Shown: piece after piece, positions 1 to 6,919 of the stretch
Layout of the letters: every line of letters starts with the position of its first letter
Numbering within the stretch: the stretch's first letter is position 1
Source of the DNA: Spirochaetae bacterium HGW-Spirochaetae-3
GTDB taxonomy: Bacteria > Spirochaetota > Spirochaetia > Treponematales > UBA12059
DNA length: 43,617 nt
Direction: 5' to 3'
Assembly (NCBI GenBank): GCA_002839315.1
Contig: PGXV01000008.1
Location: 1-43,617 of the forward strand
Translations under genes and position numbers: made by a program
The notes under the pieces: generated by a model
Seen by the model: the letters and a program-made list of their open reading frames with translations, nothing else
What the model was told of the DNA's origin: nothing
Database searches by the model: none

Positions 1-28
1 CTGACTCAGGTTGAAGAGCGAGTTAAGC
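1..28 (-). repeat. attC recombination site, partial, of cassette 3
   Basis: Read on the minus strand, bases 28-22 give a perfect R'' box GCTTAAC (consensus RYYYAAC). An L'' box with the extra C (TTCAACC) follows, and then the window ends. Bases 1-16 are identical to bases 596-611 in the next complete attC. The rest of the site lies outside the window. Pairing with the start of cassette 3 (GTTACGC at 154-148) has one mismatch. Confidence 0.75.
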
Positions 29-154
29 CCTGCCCGGCCGCACAGCGGCCTACAGAATTCCTTTGCCGATCATATCAACGTCTTCATCTTCATAATAATA
101 TTGTCTTCTATCTTATGTGTTACAAGACCTCTAAATGGCGGGCATGGGCGTAAC
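1..154 (-). mobile_element. Integron cassette 3, partial
   Basis: The cassette starts at the crossover point in GTTACGC (154-148) and runs to the partial attC at the left edge. Only about 125 bp lie between the two recombination sites. Reading the minus strand I find only very short frames (for example a 7-codon ORF) and nothing that looks like a gene. The content is unknown. It may be a non-coding cassette or a remnant. Confidence 0.6.
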
Positions 155-277
155 ATAAGCTTAACCGGTAGCGCGTTAATTGGCGCGGTTTGTGCCACTG
201 ATACAAGGCTTCTTAATCTCATACCAAGCTGCACAAACCGTGACAATAGCGCTATCCGGTTGAAGCAATTGTTAGGA
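148..277 (-). repeat. attC recombination site of cassette 2
   Basis: Minus-strand order is R'' TCCTAAC (277-271), L'' GCTTCAACCGG (266-256), a long imperfect inverted repeat, L' CCGGTTAAGC (168-159) and R' GTTACGC (154-148). L'' carries one extra base (C) compared with L', the feature that sets attC orientation, and it places the cassettes on the minus strand. The block aattggcgcg near 178-187 is shared with the other complete attC (near 529-538), so the two sites belong to one family. Confidence 0.85.
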
Positions 278-505
278 CAAACCAGCTTGCTTTCAAGAGT
301 GACTTTCCGAATCCATAAAGTAGCTATAGAGAGTATTCAGCCTATTGAAGCCACAAGTTAGTGGCCCGGCCTCAACGCTATGAAATTTCGTGAAAGGTAT
401 CTTTTCTTCGGGCCACTAATTTGTGGTCCTCTGATTACCGTAAATATTATATGCCGCCGTGAGGCGGCTCCCTTATTTTCCTAAGCCTGCCGCAGGCCAT
501 CCTAA
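155..505 (-). mobile_element. Integron cassette 2, no evident ORF
   Basis: The cassette begins at GTTAGGA (506-500) and ends with the attC at 148-277. On the minus strand the longest frame from an ATG near the cassette start (499) is 17 codons. The 116-codon plus-strand frame here runs straight through the attC and has no ribosome binding site, so I do not call it. The main structure is an 18-bp inverted repeat at 351-426. A GC hairpin (gccgccgtgaggcggc) lies near 452-467 and a short palindrome (gcctgccgcaggc) near 485-497. The cassette may encode an RNA or nothing. Confidence 0.7.
351..426. repeat. 18-bp inverted repeat inside cassette 2
   Basis: The arms 351-368 and 409-426 are reverse complements over 18 bp with one difference (a G/A change that still allows a G-U pair on one strand). 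The loop is 40 bp. The boxes do not match attC R or L sites and there is no T-run, so it is neither a second attC nor a simple terminator. A structured RNA is possible but unproven. Confidence 0.7.
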
Positions 506-622
506 CATACGCTTAACCTGGGAAGCGGAATTGGCGCGTATTTTGCCGAGCTAAGCGTACTCGCGAGGCGAAGAGCAAAATGCGTGACAAACCGCTGACT
601 CAGGTTGAAGCGATTGTTACAA
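500..622 (-). repeat. attC recombination site of cassette 1
   Basis: Minus-strand order is R'' TTGTAAC (622-616), L'' GCTTCAACCTG (612-602), about 80 bp of imperfect inverted repeat, L' CAGGTTAAGC (520-511) and R' GTTAGGA (506-500). L'' has the extra C that marks orientation. R'' is the exact reverse complement of the start of cassette 1 at 1173-1167, as expected if the cassette was once a circle closed at this site. Confidence 0.87.
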
Positions 623-1172
623 ATCTCTTCCTCGCGAGCTTGGCGAGCGATCTTAAATTCAAACTGTATATTTTTTTTTGAACTATCTAAGAAATATATA
701 TTTTCTCTTAGATATATTTACTACTTACTTATTTTCTATTATTGCTAGACTCTAATTTCTGGTAATATTAAATACATTGAACCAAATAATAATCCAAGTG
801 AAACAAATATTAATAAACTTGATATTTTATTATTAAATCCTTCATAATCTGGTTTTGCATACTTACTAATAGAAGTAAATACGGTCATAACTCGATCATG
901 CTCATTTGTACTTTGATAACTAAAGTAACCAATAATTAAATAAAACACTCCAACAATGAAAAAGTTCGTCCTAATACTATTAGTAAATATCCAAATATTA
1001 TAATGCCCTAAAATACTTAGAACTGTTGCAACAATTATTCCTATTATTATGCAAATAATTAATTGTATTATTAGTCTTTTCATAACAACTCCTATTTTTT
1101 TTATACTATTTTTGATTTGATAAACCTATACACGGCTCTTTCTTTTTCCTACTGCCCGGAGGGCCTTTGTAA
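507..1172 (-). mobile_element. Integron cassette 1 (first cassette after attI)
   Basis: The borders are the crossover points in GTTACAA (1173-1167) and GTTAGGA (506-500). The cassette carries one gene on the minus strand (745-1083) followed by its attC, the standard cassette plan. Its coding part is strongly AT-rich, unlike the GC-rich chromosomal genes to the right, which supports recent acquisition from another genome. Confidence 0.82.
745..1083 (-). CDS. Cassette-borne small membrane protein, unknown function
   Basis: This is a 112-aa protein that I cannot assign to a family. It has three likely membrane segments: about residues 3-25 (long Ile-rich stretch), 38-55 and 88-108. Between the second and third lies a charged loop (about 56-86). 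It has no signal-peptidase site. The ATG at 1083 is preceded by AGGAG five bases upstream, so the start is well supported. The gene sits alone in the first integron cassette and reads away from attI, so it would be the cassette best placed for expression. Its base composition is far more AT-rich than any other gene here. Small hydrophobic proteins of unknown role are common in integron cassettes. Confidence 0.75.
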   Translation of the reverse strand: MKRLIIQLIICIIIGIIVATVLSILGHYNIWIFTNSIRTNFFIVGVFYLIIGYFSYQSTNEHDRVMTVFTSISKYAKPDYEGFNNKISSLLIFVSLGLLFGSMYLILPEIRV

Positions 1173-1333
1173 CAATTATTCGCCTGTTCCGTCATAAATA
1201 TGTTCTACTGTAGCTTTGTCAGTCTTTTAGTTCGTAGATACTTATAAAATTGTATTGCAGTTGCTGTTAGGATAAAGATTAACGAGGCAGGTACTTCAGT
1301 ACCTCCATGATGTTATACGGACAAGTATAGCTA
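1173..1333 (-). other. attI region between intI and the first cassette
   Basis: This 160-bp stretch lies between the intI stop and the start of cassette 1. The crossover with cassette 1 is at the GTTACAA box (1173-1167). It also holds a perfect 16-bp palindrome (aggtacttcagtacct, 1289-1304). By position it should contain attI. The exact integrase-binding boxes cannot be fixed from one sequence. Confidence 0.65.
1195..1222 (-). promoter_or_regulatory. Possible cassette promoter (Pc)
   Basis: The minus strand has CTGACA (1222-1217), a 16-bp spacer and TATTTA (1200-1195), just upstream of the first cassette border. The match is weak and the region is AT-rich, so chance is a real possibility. 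Position is the main argument. Confidence 0.25.
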
Positions 1334-2632
1334 CTATAGTAAGTCCAATGGGCTTCGAACTCCGCTTGGTCCTTTATTCAGAACATGGGTATAAACCATG
1401 GTAGTACGGATATCGCTATGGCCTAGGAGTTCCTGGACGGTCCTTATGTCGTATCCGTTTTCCAGGAGCTGGGTGGCGAACGAATGCCGTAAGGTATGGC
1501 AACTAGCGTGTTTCGTTATGCCCGCCTGCATGACGGCCTCATGCACGGCTCTCTGGACTACGGATGCGTCGATATGGAAACGGCCTTCATGTTTAGCCGC
1601 GGCATCGTGCCAGCGACGTTTCTGAGGGAAAACCCATTGCCAACGCCACTCGGTAGCGGCGTTTGGGAATTTCTTTGATAGGGAGGCAGGTAGGTATACT
1701 TCGCCCCAACCTTCCTTCAAGTCGGTGTTGTGGATTTCGGCGACTCGAGCCAAATGGTCGGCAAGCGGCTTTGCTAGTGAGGCGGGTAGCATGGTGACGC
1801 GATCCTTGCTGCCTTTCCCGTCATGGACGGTGATCGAGTTACGGTTGAAGTCGATATCCTGTACGCGCAAGCTTATGCATTCGTTAAGCCGAAGGCCGGT
1901 TCCGTATAGGACCGATGCTATGAGCTTCATATCATCGTTCATTCGTGAAAGCATGGATTTTACTTCGTCCCGCGTCATTACGATGGGAATACGAATTGGC
2001 CGTTTAGCTCGGATGATATCGTCGATACGTCCGACTTCCGTTCCAAGCACGTGCCGATAAAGGAAAAGAATCGCCGCCAGTGCCTGGTTCTGGGTCGAGG
2101 CGCTTACGTTATCCTTGACGGCTAGTTTGGTTACGAATGCGTTGATACGCGATTCGGCAGGCTCGCCGGGTCGGGGGATACGGCCTTCCTTGGCAAACAG
2201 CTCCACCCAGTGGGAATAGGCGCGAATAGTCATCTCACTGTAATGCGCCGCCTTGATGCGCTGCTGGAAGCGTTCTAGAAGCCGGCCTATCGCGCCAGGC
2301 TCGTCAGGCCGAAAATCCAGAACGGAACCGCTTGATTCAACGGCGGCGGCTTGGGGTTTCCTCTCTTTTCCGTCAGGCACGAAGATATCGACATGGGGTG
2401 CGATTATGGCTGGCAGGCTTTTTATTGGGGGTTTCCATGCGAAAAGCCCCGTAGACCATAGCGAGGCCAGGAACCCTTCGATACTGGACCCGAATTCCGG
2501 CATGATCCAGTGCAGACCGTCACCGGTATAGCGAATTCCCGGTATAGCCCATACGGCCTGCGCTATTCGCGTGTCATATTCGAACGAGACGGAAAGCCAC
2601 CCGCTCGAAATTCCGCTGATCGTTATATCCAT
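1334..2632 (-). CDS. intI: Integron integrase IntI (tyrosine recombinase)
   Basis: It catalyses site-specific insertion and excision of cassettes at attI and attC. The tyrosine recombinase signature is complete: first Arg in GTGLRLNECISLRV, then HTLRHSFATQLLENGYD, ELLGHSDIRTTMVYTH with the catalytic Tyr, and a conserved end. The IntI-only insertion before the H-x-x-R box is clear (KKFPNAATEWRWQWVFPQ, then FHIDASVVQRAVHEAV). That separates it from XerC/D and phage integrases. An extra N-terminal part of about 100 residues precedes the core-binding domain. I chose the ATG at 2632 (432 aa) because GGGAGG lies eight bases upstream. The frame stays open to 2839, but that extension has no ribosome site. 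The gene appears intact and transcribes toward the cassette array. Confidence 0.93.
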   Translation of the reverse strand: MDITISGISSGWLSVSFEYDTRIAQAVWAIPGIRYTGDGLHWIMPEFGSSIEGFLASLWSTGLFAWKPPIKSLPAIIAPHVDIFVPDGKERKPQAAAVESSGSVLDFRPDEPGAIGRLLERFQQRIKAAHYSEMTIRAYSHWVELFAKEGRIPRPGEPAESRINAFVTKLAVKDNVSASTQNQALAAILFLYRHVLGTEVGRIDDIIRAKRPIRIPIVMTRDEVKSMLSRMNDDMKLIASVLYGTGLRLNECISLRVQDIDFNRNSITVHDGKGSKDRVTMLPASLAKPLADHLARVAEIHNTDLKEGWGEVYLPASLSKKFPNAATEWRWQWVFPQKRRWHDAAAKHEGRFHIDASVVQRAVHEAVMQAGITKHASCHTLRHSFATQLLENGYDIRTVQELLGHSDIRTTMVYTHVLNKGPSGVRSPLDLL

Positions 2633-3060
2633 GGCCATCGCCTCCCGACTGCTCGCGAGATTTCGATACAAAGGATACGAGAAAGGAATCCGGCTGGTAC
2701 GGAAACGATAGCAGATCAACGATGCCGCGCTGAAGGAGCCTGGGCGTAAAAACACTAAGAAACCCATAGCGGTTTTTGCAGAGGAAAAGGCGCATAGAAA
2801 ACAAAATTGATTATTATTAACTAAGCGCCATATTTTCATCCAAGATGCCGCCGAAACAGGCTATCCCGGACCTATATGCGCTTGAGTGTACAACCCAACG
2901 AATCATTTGTCTATAAATATTATTTATATAGCATATATCTATATATATAATATAGATTTATAAATTCAATGTGCAGAGGAAAAACTGATTCCTCAAAAAC
3001 AGGCAACCACCAGCATCACGCGCGCGAATTCGAAGCGTTGTACTGGACGGTTGCCGGGGC
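2633..3060. other. Intergenic region upstream of intI
   Basis: No gene is supported here. The intI frame stays open to 2839 without a usable start. An AT-rich block (about 2880-2970, runs of TA) may hold the intI promoter, but no -35/-10 pair stands out. A short inverted repeat (gaggaa/ttcctc, 2976-2994) lies downstream of the PLP-enzyme gene. It could be a weak terminator for that gene. Confidence 0.5.
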
Positions 3061-4032
3061 TCAGCCCAGGAGATACGTCTGGTATGCCTCGGCGAAAAGA
3101 GCCGGCTGACCGCCGGTATTCCAGAACAAGACGGTTTCGTCCCTTCCGAAGGAGCCTTTCCGTATCAGGTCGATGAGGCCTGCCGCGGCCCTGCCCGTAT
3201 ACACAGGGTCGAGCAGGATGCCTTCGTACTTCGCGAACAGGCTCACGGCCTCGCGCTCTGCCGCCGTGAGTACGCCGTAGCCCGCCTTGCAGTACGAATC
3301 GTCGGCTAGGACATCGGCGGGGGTGAACTCTATCCGATCCCCGAGCAATTCGCTCGAATCGCTGGCGAGCGCGGACACATGTGACTTGAGCGCGTCCGCG
3401 GGCTCGTCGATGCTGATGCCCAGGATCTTCCCCCGATAGCCGAACAACCGTTGCCCGAGCGTCAGCCCTGCGTGCGTGCCACCGCTCGACGTGCCGAATA
3501 CCATCCAGCCGGCATCTATTCCCTGCCCCATGAATTCCTCGACGGCGAAGGCGTAACCGAGGGCTCCTACGGGGCTTGAGCCGCCGTAGGGTATGTAGTA
3601 CGGCCGGCCGCCTTCCGCGGCTGACAGCTCGAACGCCTCCCTGAACGACCGCTCGCGGTCCGCCCTCTCGGCGACGAGCACGACGCGGGCGCCGAATAGC
3701 ACGTCAAGCAGATAGTTGCCGGTCGGAGCGCCGGTACCGTCGCCGTTAAGCACGAGCACGCAATCCAGCCCGAAACGCGCGGCCGCGGCGGCGACCTGGC
3801 GACAATGGTTCGACTGGAGCGCGCCGGCCGATACGAGGGTCCTCGCGCCTTTTTCCATCGCGTCGGCGACCAGGAACTCGAGCTTACGCGTCTTGTTGCC
3901 GCCGAGGGCGAGGCCCGTCTGATCGTCACGCTTTATGAGCAAGCGGGGACCGCGCAGGAATTCCGACAGCCGGGGCATCGCCTCGACCGGCGTCGGCAGG
4001 TGGGCGAAGCGCATGCGGGGGACCTGGTTCAT
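3061..4032 (-). CDS. PLP-dependent D-cysteine desulfhydrase / ACC deaminase family protein
   Basis: A 323-aa fold-type II PLP enzyme of the family that includes D-cysteine desulfhydrase (D-cysteine to pyruvate, sulfide and ammonia) and 1-aminocyclopropane-1-carboxylate deaminase. The Schiff-base lysine sits in LALGGNKTRKLEFL (about residues 43-56), followed by the substrate loop SAGALQSNHCRQ. A conserved FGTSSGGTHAG phosphate-binding loop and a C-terminal NTGGQPALF complete the fold. I chose the ATG at 4032 because GAGAGGAG precedes it by about six bases. The longer frame to 4089 has no ribosome site. Sequence alone does not separate the two activities. Desulfhydrase is more likely in an anaerobe-like setting, as inference. 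Confidence 0.85.
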   Translation of the reverse strand: MNQVPRMRFAHLPTPVEAMPRLSEFLRGPRLLIKRDDQTGLALGGNKTRKLEFLVADAMEKGARTLVSAGALQSNHCRQVAAAAARFGLDCVLVLNGDGTGAPTGNYLLDVLFGARVVLVAERADRERSFREAFELSAAEGGRPYYIPYGGSSPVGALGYAFAVEEFMGQGIDAGWMVFGTSSGGTHAGLTLGQRLFGYRGKILGISIDEPADALKSHVSALASDSSELLGDRIEFTPADVLADDSYCKAGYGVLTAAEREAVSLFAKYEGILLDPVYTGRAAAGLIDLIRKGSFGRDETVLFWNTGGQPALFAEAYQTYLLG

Positions 4033-4140
4033 TCGATGCTCCTCTCGTGCCGGGGATCGCTGCATCCCCGTATACGCCATTCTACTCAACGTGGCGGCGA
4101 GCGCAAGCGAAATGGGTAGAGCGATTCCAGCGCTTTTCTC

Positions 4141-4169
4141 TTGAAATCAGCCGGCGGCCTCCTTACACT
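4141..4169 (+). promoter_or_regulatory. Sigma-70-type promoter for the 57-aa gene
   Basis: TTGAAA (4141-4146), a 17-bp spacer and TACACT (4164-4169). Transcription should begin near 4176, giving a leader of about 20 nt with a GGGAGG ribosome site before the ATG at 4196. Box quality and spacing are good. Confidence 0.6.
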
Positions 4170-4195
4170 TAAAGAGTAACAGGGAGGGTAACGCG

Positions 4196-4369
4196 ATGAT
4201 TGATCCTATCGGTTCAGCTCCGTCCGTTATCAGCGTCTACGGCTCGGGTCGTCAAATCGATATGATATCGGCCCAGCGCGTCCAGGATGGCGAGGCCACG
4301 GAGTCCAAGGCGGCGGAGAAGGCGCCTCTTCCGGCCTTCGAGGGTACCATGATCGACGTGGAAGCCTGA
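4196..4369 (+). CDS. Small protein of 57 aa, unknown function
   Basis: The frame starts at an ATG seven bases after GGGAGGG and ends with TGA at 4367. The protein begins MIDPIGSAPSVISVYG. It has a polar, charged middle (about residues 22-45, rich in Glu, Lys, Ala) and ends in GTMIDVEA. There is no membrane segment or signal peptide. It is a complete transcription unit, with a promoter at 4141-4169 and a strong terminator at 4408-4438, which is better evidence than ORF length alone. I do not recognise the family. The short N-terminal part recalls small spirochaete and Firmicute proteins of unknown role, but the likeness is too weak to name. Confidence 0.7.
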   Translation: MIDPIGSAPSVISVYGSGRQIDMISAQRVQDGEATESKAAEKAPLPAFEGTMIDVEA

Positions 4370-4407
4370 GGGCCCGATAGCCCAGGCTTACGGGAAAGAC
4401 ACTACGC

Positions 4408-4438
4408 GGGGGACGATCGGAAGTCGTCCCCCGTTTTT
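4408..4438 (+). terminator. Intrinsic terminator after the 57-aa gene
   Basis: A perfect 9-bp stem, gggggacga (4408-4416) with tcgtccccc (4424-4432), a 7-nt loop, then gttttt (4433-4438). It ends transcription of the plus-strand 57-aa unit and lies 20 bp from the stop of the convergent acetyltransferase gene. Confidence 0.9.
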
Positions 4439-4458
4439 ATGTACCCGGGCGTTCCCGG

Positions 4459-5004
4459 TCAGGCAGGTCCGGACGCCGCGTAGAAATCGTCGGCGACGAT
4501 ATCCATGTAGACGATATCGTGGGCCGCGAGATTCCTCATGATGGCGTCGCGTCGGCGCCCGATGGTCCTGAAGCCGACCTTCTCGTAGCAGGCGATGCCG
4601 CGGGGATTATAGGCGTAGACCCGGAGCATGACGTTATGGAGGTTGAGGTAGCGGAACGCGTAATCGAGGAGCAGGCTCAGCGCCTCCGCGCCGTAGCCCT
4701 TGCCCCAGTACGCCTTGTCGCCGAGGACGATGCCTATCTCGGCACTCCGGTTGAGGAAATCGATATCCATGAGACCGCAGCTGCCTATCAGCGCGTCGGT
4801 GGCGGCGTCTACGATGCCGTAGTTATGCTCCTTGCCGATGGACGCGAGGATATCGCGCTCCTTGTCGACCGACAGCGACTTGTCGGCTATCTGCGTGAAG
4901 ACCGCGACTTCGAGGTCGTTGAGCCACGCCGCGTACTTCGGGGCGTCGGACTGCTCCATCGGCGACAGATAGCACTTCGTACCGATTAATTTCTTGATAT
5001 ACAT
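4459..5004 (-). CDS. GNAT-family N-acetyltransferase (RimJ/RimL-like)
   Basis: A 181-aa acetyl-CoA-dependent acetyltransferase. The acetyl-CoA loop is seen in DKAYWGKGYGAEALSLLLDYAF (the Q/R-x-x-G-x-G/A type, here WGKGYGAEA). It is followed by the typical NLHNVMLRVYAYNPRGIACYEKVGF segment, with Asn and Tyr positioned as in RimL relatives. The N-terminal part (LIGTKCYLSPMEQSD) matches the family. The ATG at 5004 is used because GCAGGAGA lies six bases upstream. An in-frame start at 5025 is less likely. The substrate is unknown: family members act on ribosomal protein N-termini, on small molecules or on antibiotics. It is a single gene without operon partners. Confidence 0.85.
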   Translation of the reverse strand: MYIKKLIGTKCYLSPMEQSDAPKYAAWLNDLEVAVFTQIADKSLSVDKERDILASIGKEHNYGIVDAATDALIGSCGLMDIDFLNRSAEIGIVLGDKAYWGKGYGAEALSLLLDYAFRYLNLHNVMLRVYAYNPRGIACYEKVGFRTIGRRRDAIMRNLAAHDIVYMDIVADDFYAASGPA

Positions 5005-5127
5005 GTAGTATCTCCTGCTCGCCATACGGTAGCAAAATATCGCGGTTTCGTCTCCTGTCCGCCCGCAGCCGACGTATTATCGTCACAAAAACCGCTATGC
5101 GCAGTCTAACGAGGCATGGAGGTCTCT

Positions 5128-5469
5128 ATGGATACCGTAGTCTTGGGTTTTGGATTGGGATTGGCCGCCGCTATCGTCGATGTCGCGCCGATGCTGGTAC
5201 GACGATTGCCGGCTTCGGCGACGGCATCGGCGATCGCGCAATGGCTGGTAATGGGCGTCGTCATATCGAACTGCGATCTGGGCCTGCCGGGTTGGGCTAC
5301 CGGCATGATCGTAGGCTTCGCGTCGGCCCTGCCTATCGTCATAGTCGTCGCCGGGAACGCGGCGCTCGTAAAGCCTGGGGAGGAGGCGAAGACGGTCGCT
5401 ATCATGCTCGTCAACGCCGTCGTACTGGGAGGAGGCATAGGCCTGGCGTCCAGGATGATCGCACGATAG
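5128..5469 (+). CDS. Small hydrophobic membrane protein, unknown
   Basis: A 113-aa protein that is mostly hydrophobic, with three or four membrane helices at about residues 3-24, 35-50, 58-78 and 88-108. Ala, Val and Gly dominate, and there is no recognisable active-site motif. The ATG at 5128 has GGAGG five bases upstream. The earlier in-frame ATG at 5116 overlaps that ribosome site and is rejected. The gene is monocistronic, convergent with the VOC-sigma fusion 21 bp downstream. Similar short Ala/Gly-rich membrane proteins of unknown role exist in many spirochaetes. I do not assign a function. Confidence 0.7.
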   Translation: MDTVVLGFGLGLAAAIVDVAPMLVRRLPASATASAIAQWLVMGVVISNCDLGLPGWATGMIVGFASALPIVIVVAGNAALVKPGEEAKTVAIMLVNAVVLGGGIGLASRMIAR

Positions 5470-5490
5470 GCGTATACGACGGCCGGGGGT

Positions 5491-6807
5491 TCAGGCGTCG
5501 ACGATGGCCGGCGCCGCTCCGGCGATAATGCGCCGCACGTCCGCAGGGCCGTCGGGATGGCGGAAATCGGGACCGCCGCGGAAGACGGCGCTCGCGGCAT
5601 CGAGCCGTTCCATGGACTCGGTCAAGGCGGCGGCGGCGCGAGCCTCCGCGTGAGTCGAGAAGAACAGCCGCTCCCGCCCGATCCGGCCCTGCCTAAGGGC
5701 GTGCCCGACCCTGTCGCGGCACCTGCACGCCGCGCCTTCCGAGGCGAGGCCGTAGACGCCGGTCATGAACGATGCCATGGTCTTCCTGGTACGCGACAGC
5801 CTTTGCCGGTAGGCCGCCGGTCCTAGCCCGCATATTAGGCCGCCGTCCGCGCTGGAAACCCTGAAGAAGGCGTACAGCACATAGACGAGACGATCGGTAC
5901 GGCCCAGGCATTGAAGCATGCCGAGGCTACACGAGTGCTTGAGCTCATCGGTCAGCAAGCCTTCGTCGGGACCGGCGTACGGACTCGCCGGAACGGCGCC
6001 GGCCTCGGCTTCGTACGCCTCGAACGATACGCCCATCGACTCCATGCGGCTCTTCTTCACGGTCTTCAGGTGGTTCGCGGCTATCGCTAGTACCCATGTG
6101 GAGAAAAGCGCGTCGCCGCGGAAGCTCCCGAGCCCTTTCCAGGCCTTCAGGCATATATCCTGGCATGCGTCCCTGGCGTCCTCGGGGTTCCCGAGATAGC
6201 GTAAGGCCAGGTTGAAGACGCGGGACTGGACGCCGAGGAGCAGTTCCTCGGCGGCCGACGCGTCGCCCGCCAGGGCCCGAGCCGCCAATTCGCGATCGGA
6301 GTCCGCGAGGGGGTATGAGACGGCGTCGACCCGGGGGCGGCTCGAGTATTCGGCTATGGCCCGCAGCGCGGCGGGACGGGACAGGTAGGTAACGCGGCAG
6401 ATATCGTCGAGGTTAAGGCCTTCGTCCGATAGCCTGTAGGCGACGTGCTCAAGGCGCTCGCCTACCTCGACGATATGGCCGTCGGGGTCGTAGAAGCGCG
6501 TTACGAGCTGGCGCCATGGCTGCTCGCGGGGACCATGGAGGAATTCGACGCCGTCCGCGGCGAGCCGCCCGGCCAAGCCGTTCACGTCGTCGTGCTCGAA
6601 GTACAGTTCGGCGTCGTTGGCCTTCGAGCCGATCTCGCGGCCGTCCAGCAAGCCCTGGAAATGGTCTTTCTGATGTATGGCGAACCCGCCCTTGAACGCG
6701 ACGTTCTCGCCGAAGTCCGATTCGACCACCTGACCGAGCGTTCCCTCGTAGAAGCGCCTCGCGCGGGCGACGTCATCGACCGTTATAAGGGCGCAAACGT
6801 ATTTCAT
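5491..6807 (-). CDS. Glyoxalase (VOC) domain fused to ECF-type sigma factor
   Basis: A 438-aa protein with two parts in one frame. Residues 1-125 are a vicinal-oxygen-chelate domain (MKYVCALITVDDVARARRFY ... FYDPDGHIVEVGE), with a C-terminal tail (about 126-165) common in stand-alone VOC proteins. Residues about 175-380 are an ECF sigma factor. Region 2 shows NLALRYLGNPEDARDACQD and FSTWVLAIAANHLK, and a weaker region 4 lies near SAAYRQRLSR-like residues. The end carries a CRCRDRVGHALRQGR motif found at the C terminus of some ECF relatives. There is no ATG, GTG or TTG between the parts that would restart translation. GAGGAG lies five bases before the chosen ATG. The VOC part may sense a small molecule and gate the sigma domain, as inference. 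Confidence 0.82.
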   Translation of the reverse strand: MKYVCALITVDDVARARRFYEGTLGQVVESDFGENVAFKGGFAIHQKDHFQGLLDGREIGSKANDAELYFEHDDVNGLAGRLAADGVEFLHGPREQPWRQLVTRFYDPDGHIVEVGERLEHVAYRLSDEGLNLDDICRVTYLSRPAALRAIAEYSSRPRVDAVSYPLADSDRELAARALAGDASAAEELLLGVQSRVFNLALRYLGNPEDARDACQDICLKAWKGLGSFRGDALFSTWVLAIAANHLKTVKKSRMESMGVSFEAYEAEAGAVPASPYAGPDEGLLTDELKHSCSLGMLQCLGRTDRLVYVLYAFFRVSSADGGLICGLGPAAYRQRLSRTRKTMASFMTGVYGLASEGAACRCRDRVGHALRQGRIGRERLFFSTHAEARAAAALTESMERLDAASAVFRGGPDFRHPDGPADVRRIIAGAAPAIVDA

Positions 6808-6919
6808 GCCGACTCCTCGCGCCGGGAGTATATCATGCCGCAGCCCACGGTACGCGGGCCTCTTGGATATACTCGGACTGTCCCTTTCCGGCGCAGTCGG
6901 AGCGAAGTAGTATTTCTCT

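Larger units (their letters stand above)
1..2632 (-). mobile_element. Chromosomal integron, integrase transcribed toward the cassettes
   Basis: On the minus strand the order is intI, attI region, then gene cassettes separated by attC sites, running out of the window at base 1. Integrase and cassettes share one orientation, and the array begins next to the 3' end of intI. This matches the layout described for Treponema denticola, not the usual divergent layout. Cassette borders are supported by base pairing: the R'' box of each attC is the reverse complement of the start of its own cassette (TTGTAAC with GTTACAA, TCCTAAC with GTTAGGA). Two full attC sites and one half site are visible. The cassettes are far more AT-rich than the rest of the window. 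Confidence 0.88.

Noticed and set aside
11-361. 116-aa plus-strand ORF at the left edge
   Set aside because: It runs through a complete attC on the opposite orientation to the cassettes, has no ribosome site and shows no recognisable protein features.
1334-2632. XerC/XerD or phage integrase
   Set aside because: The extra IntI-specific segment before the H-x-x-R box and the adjacent attC sites identify an integron integrase.
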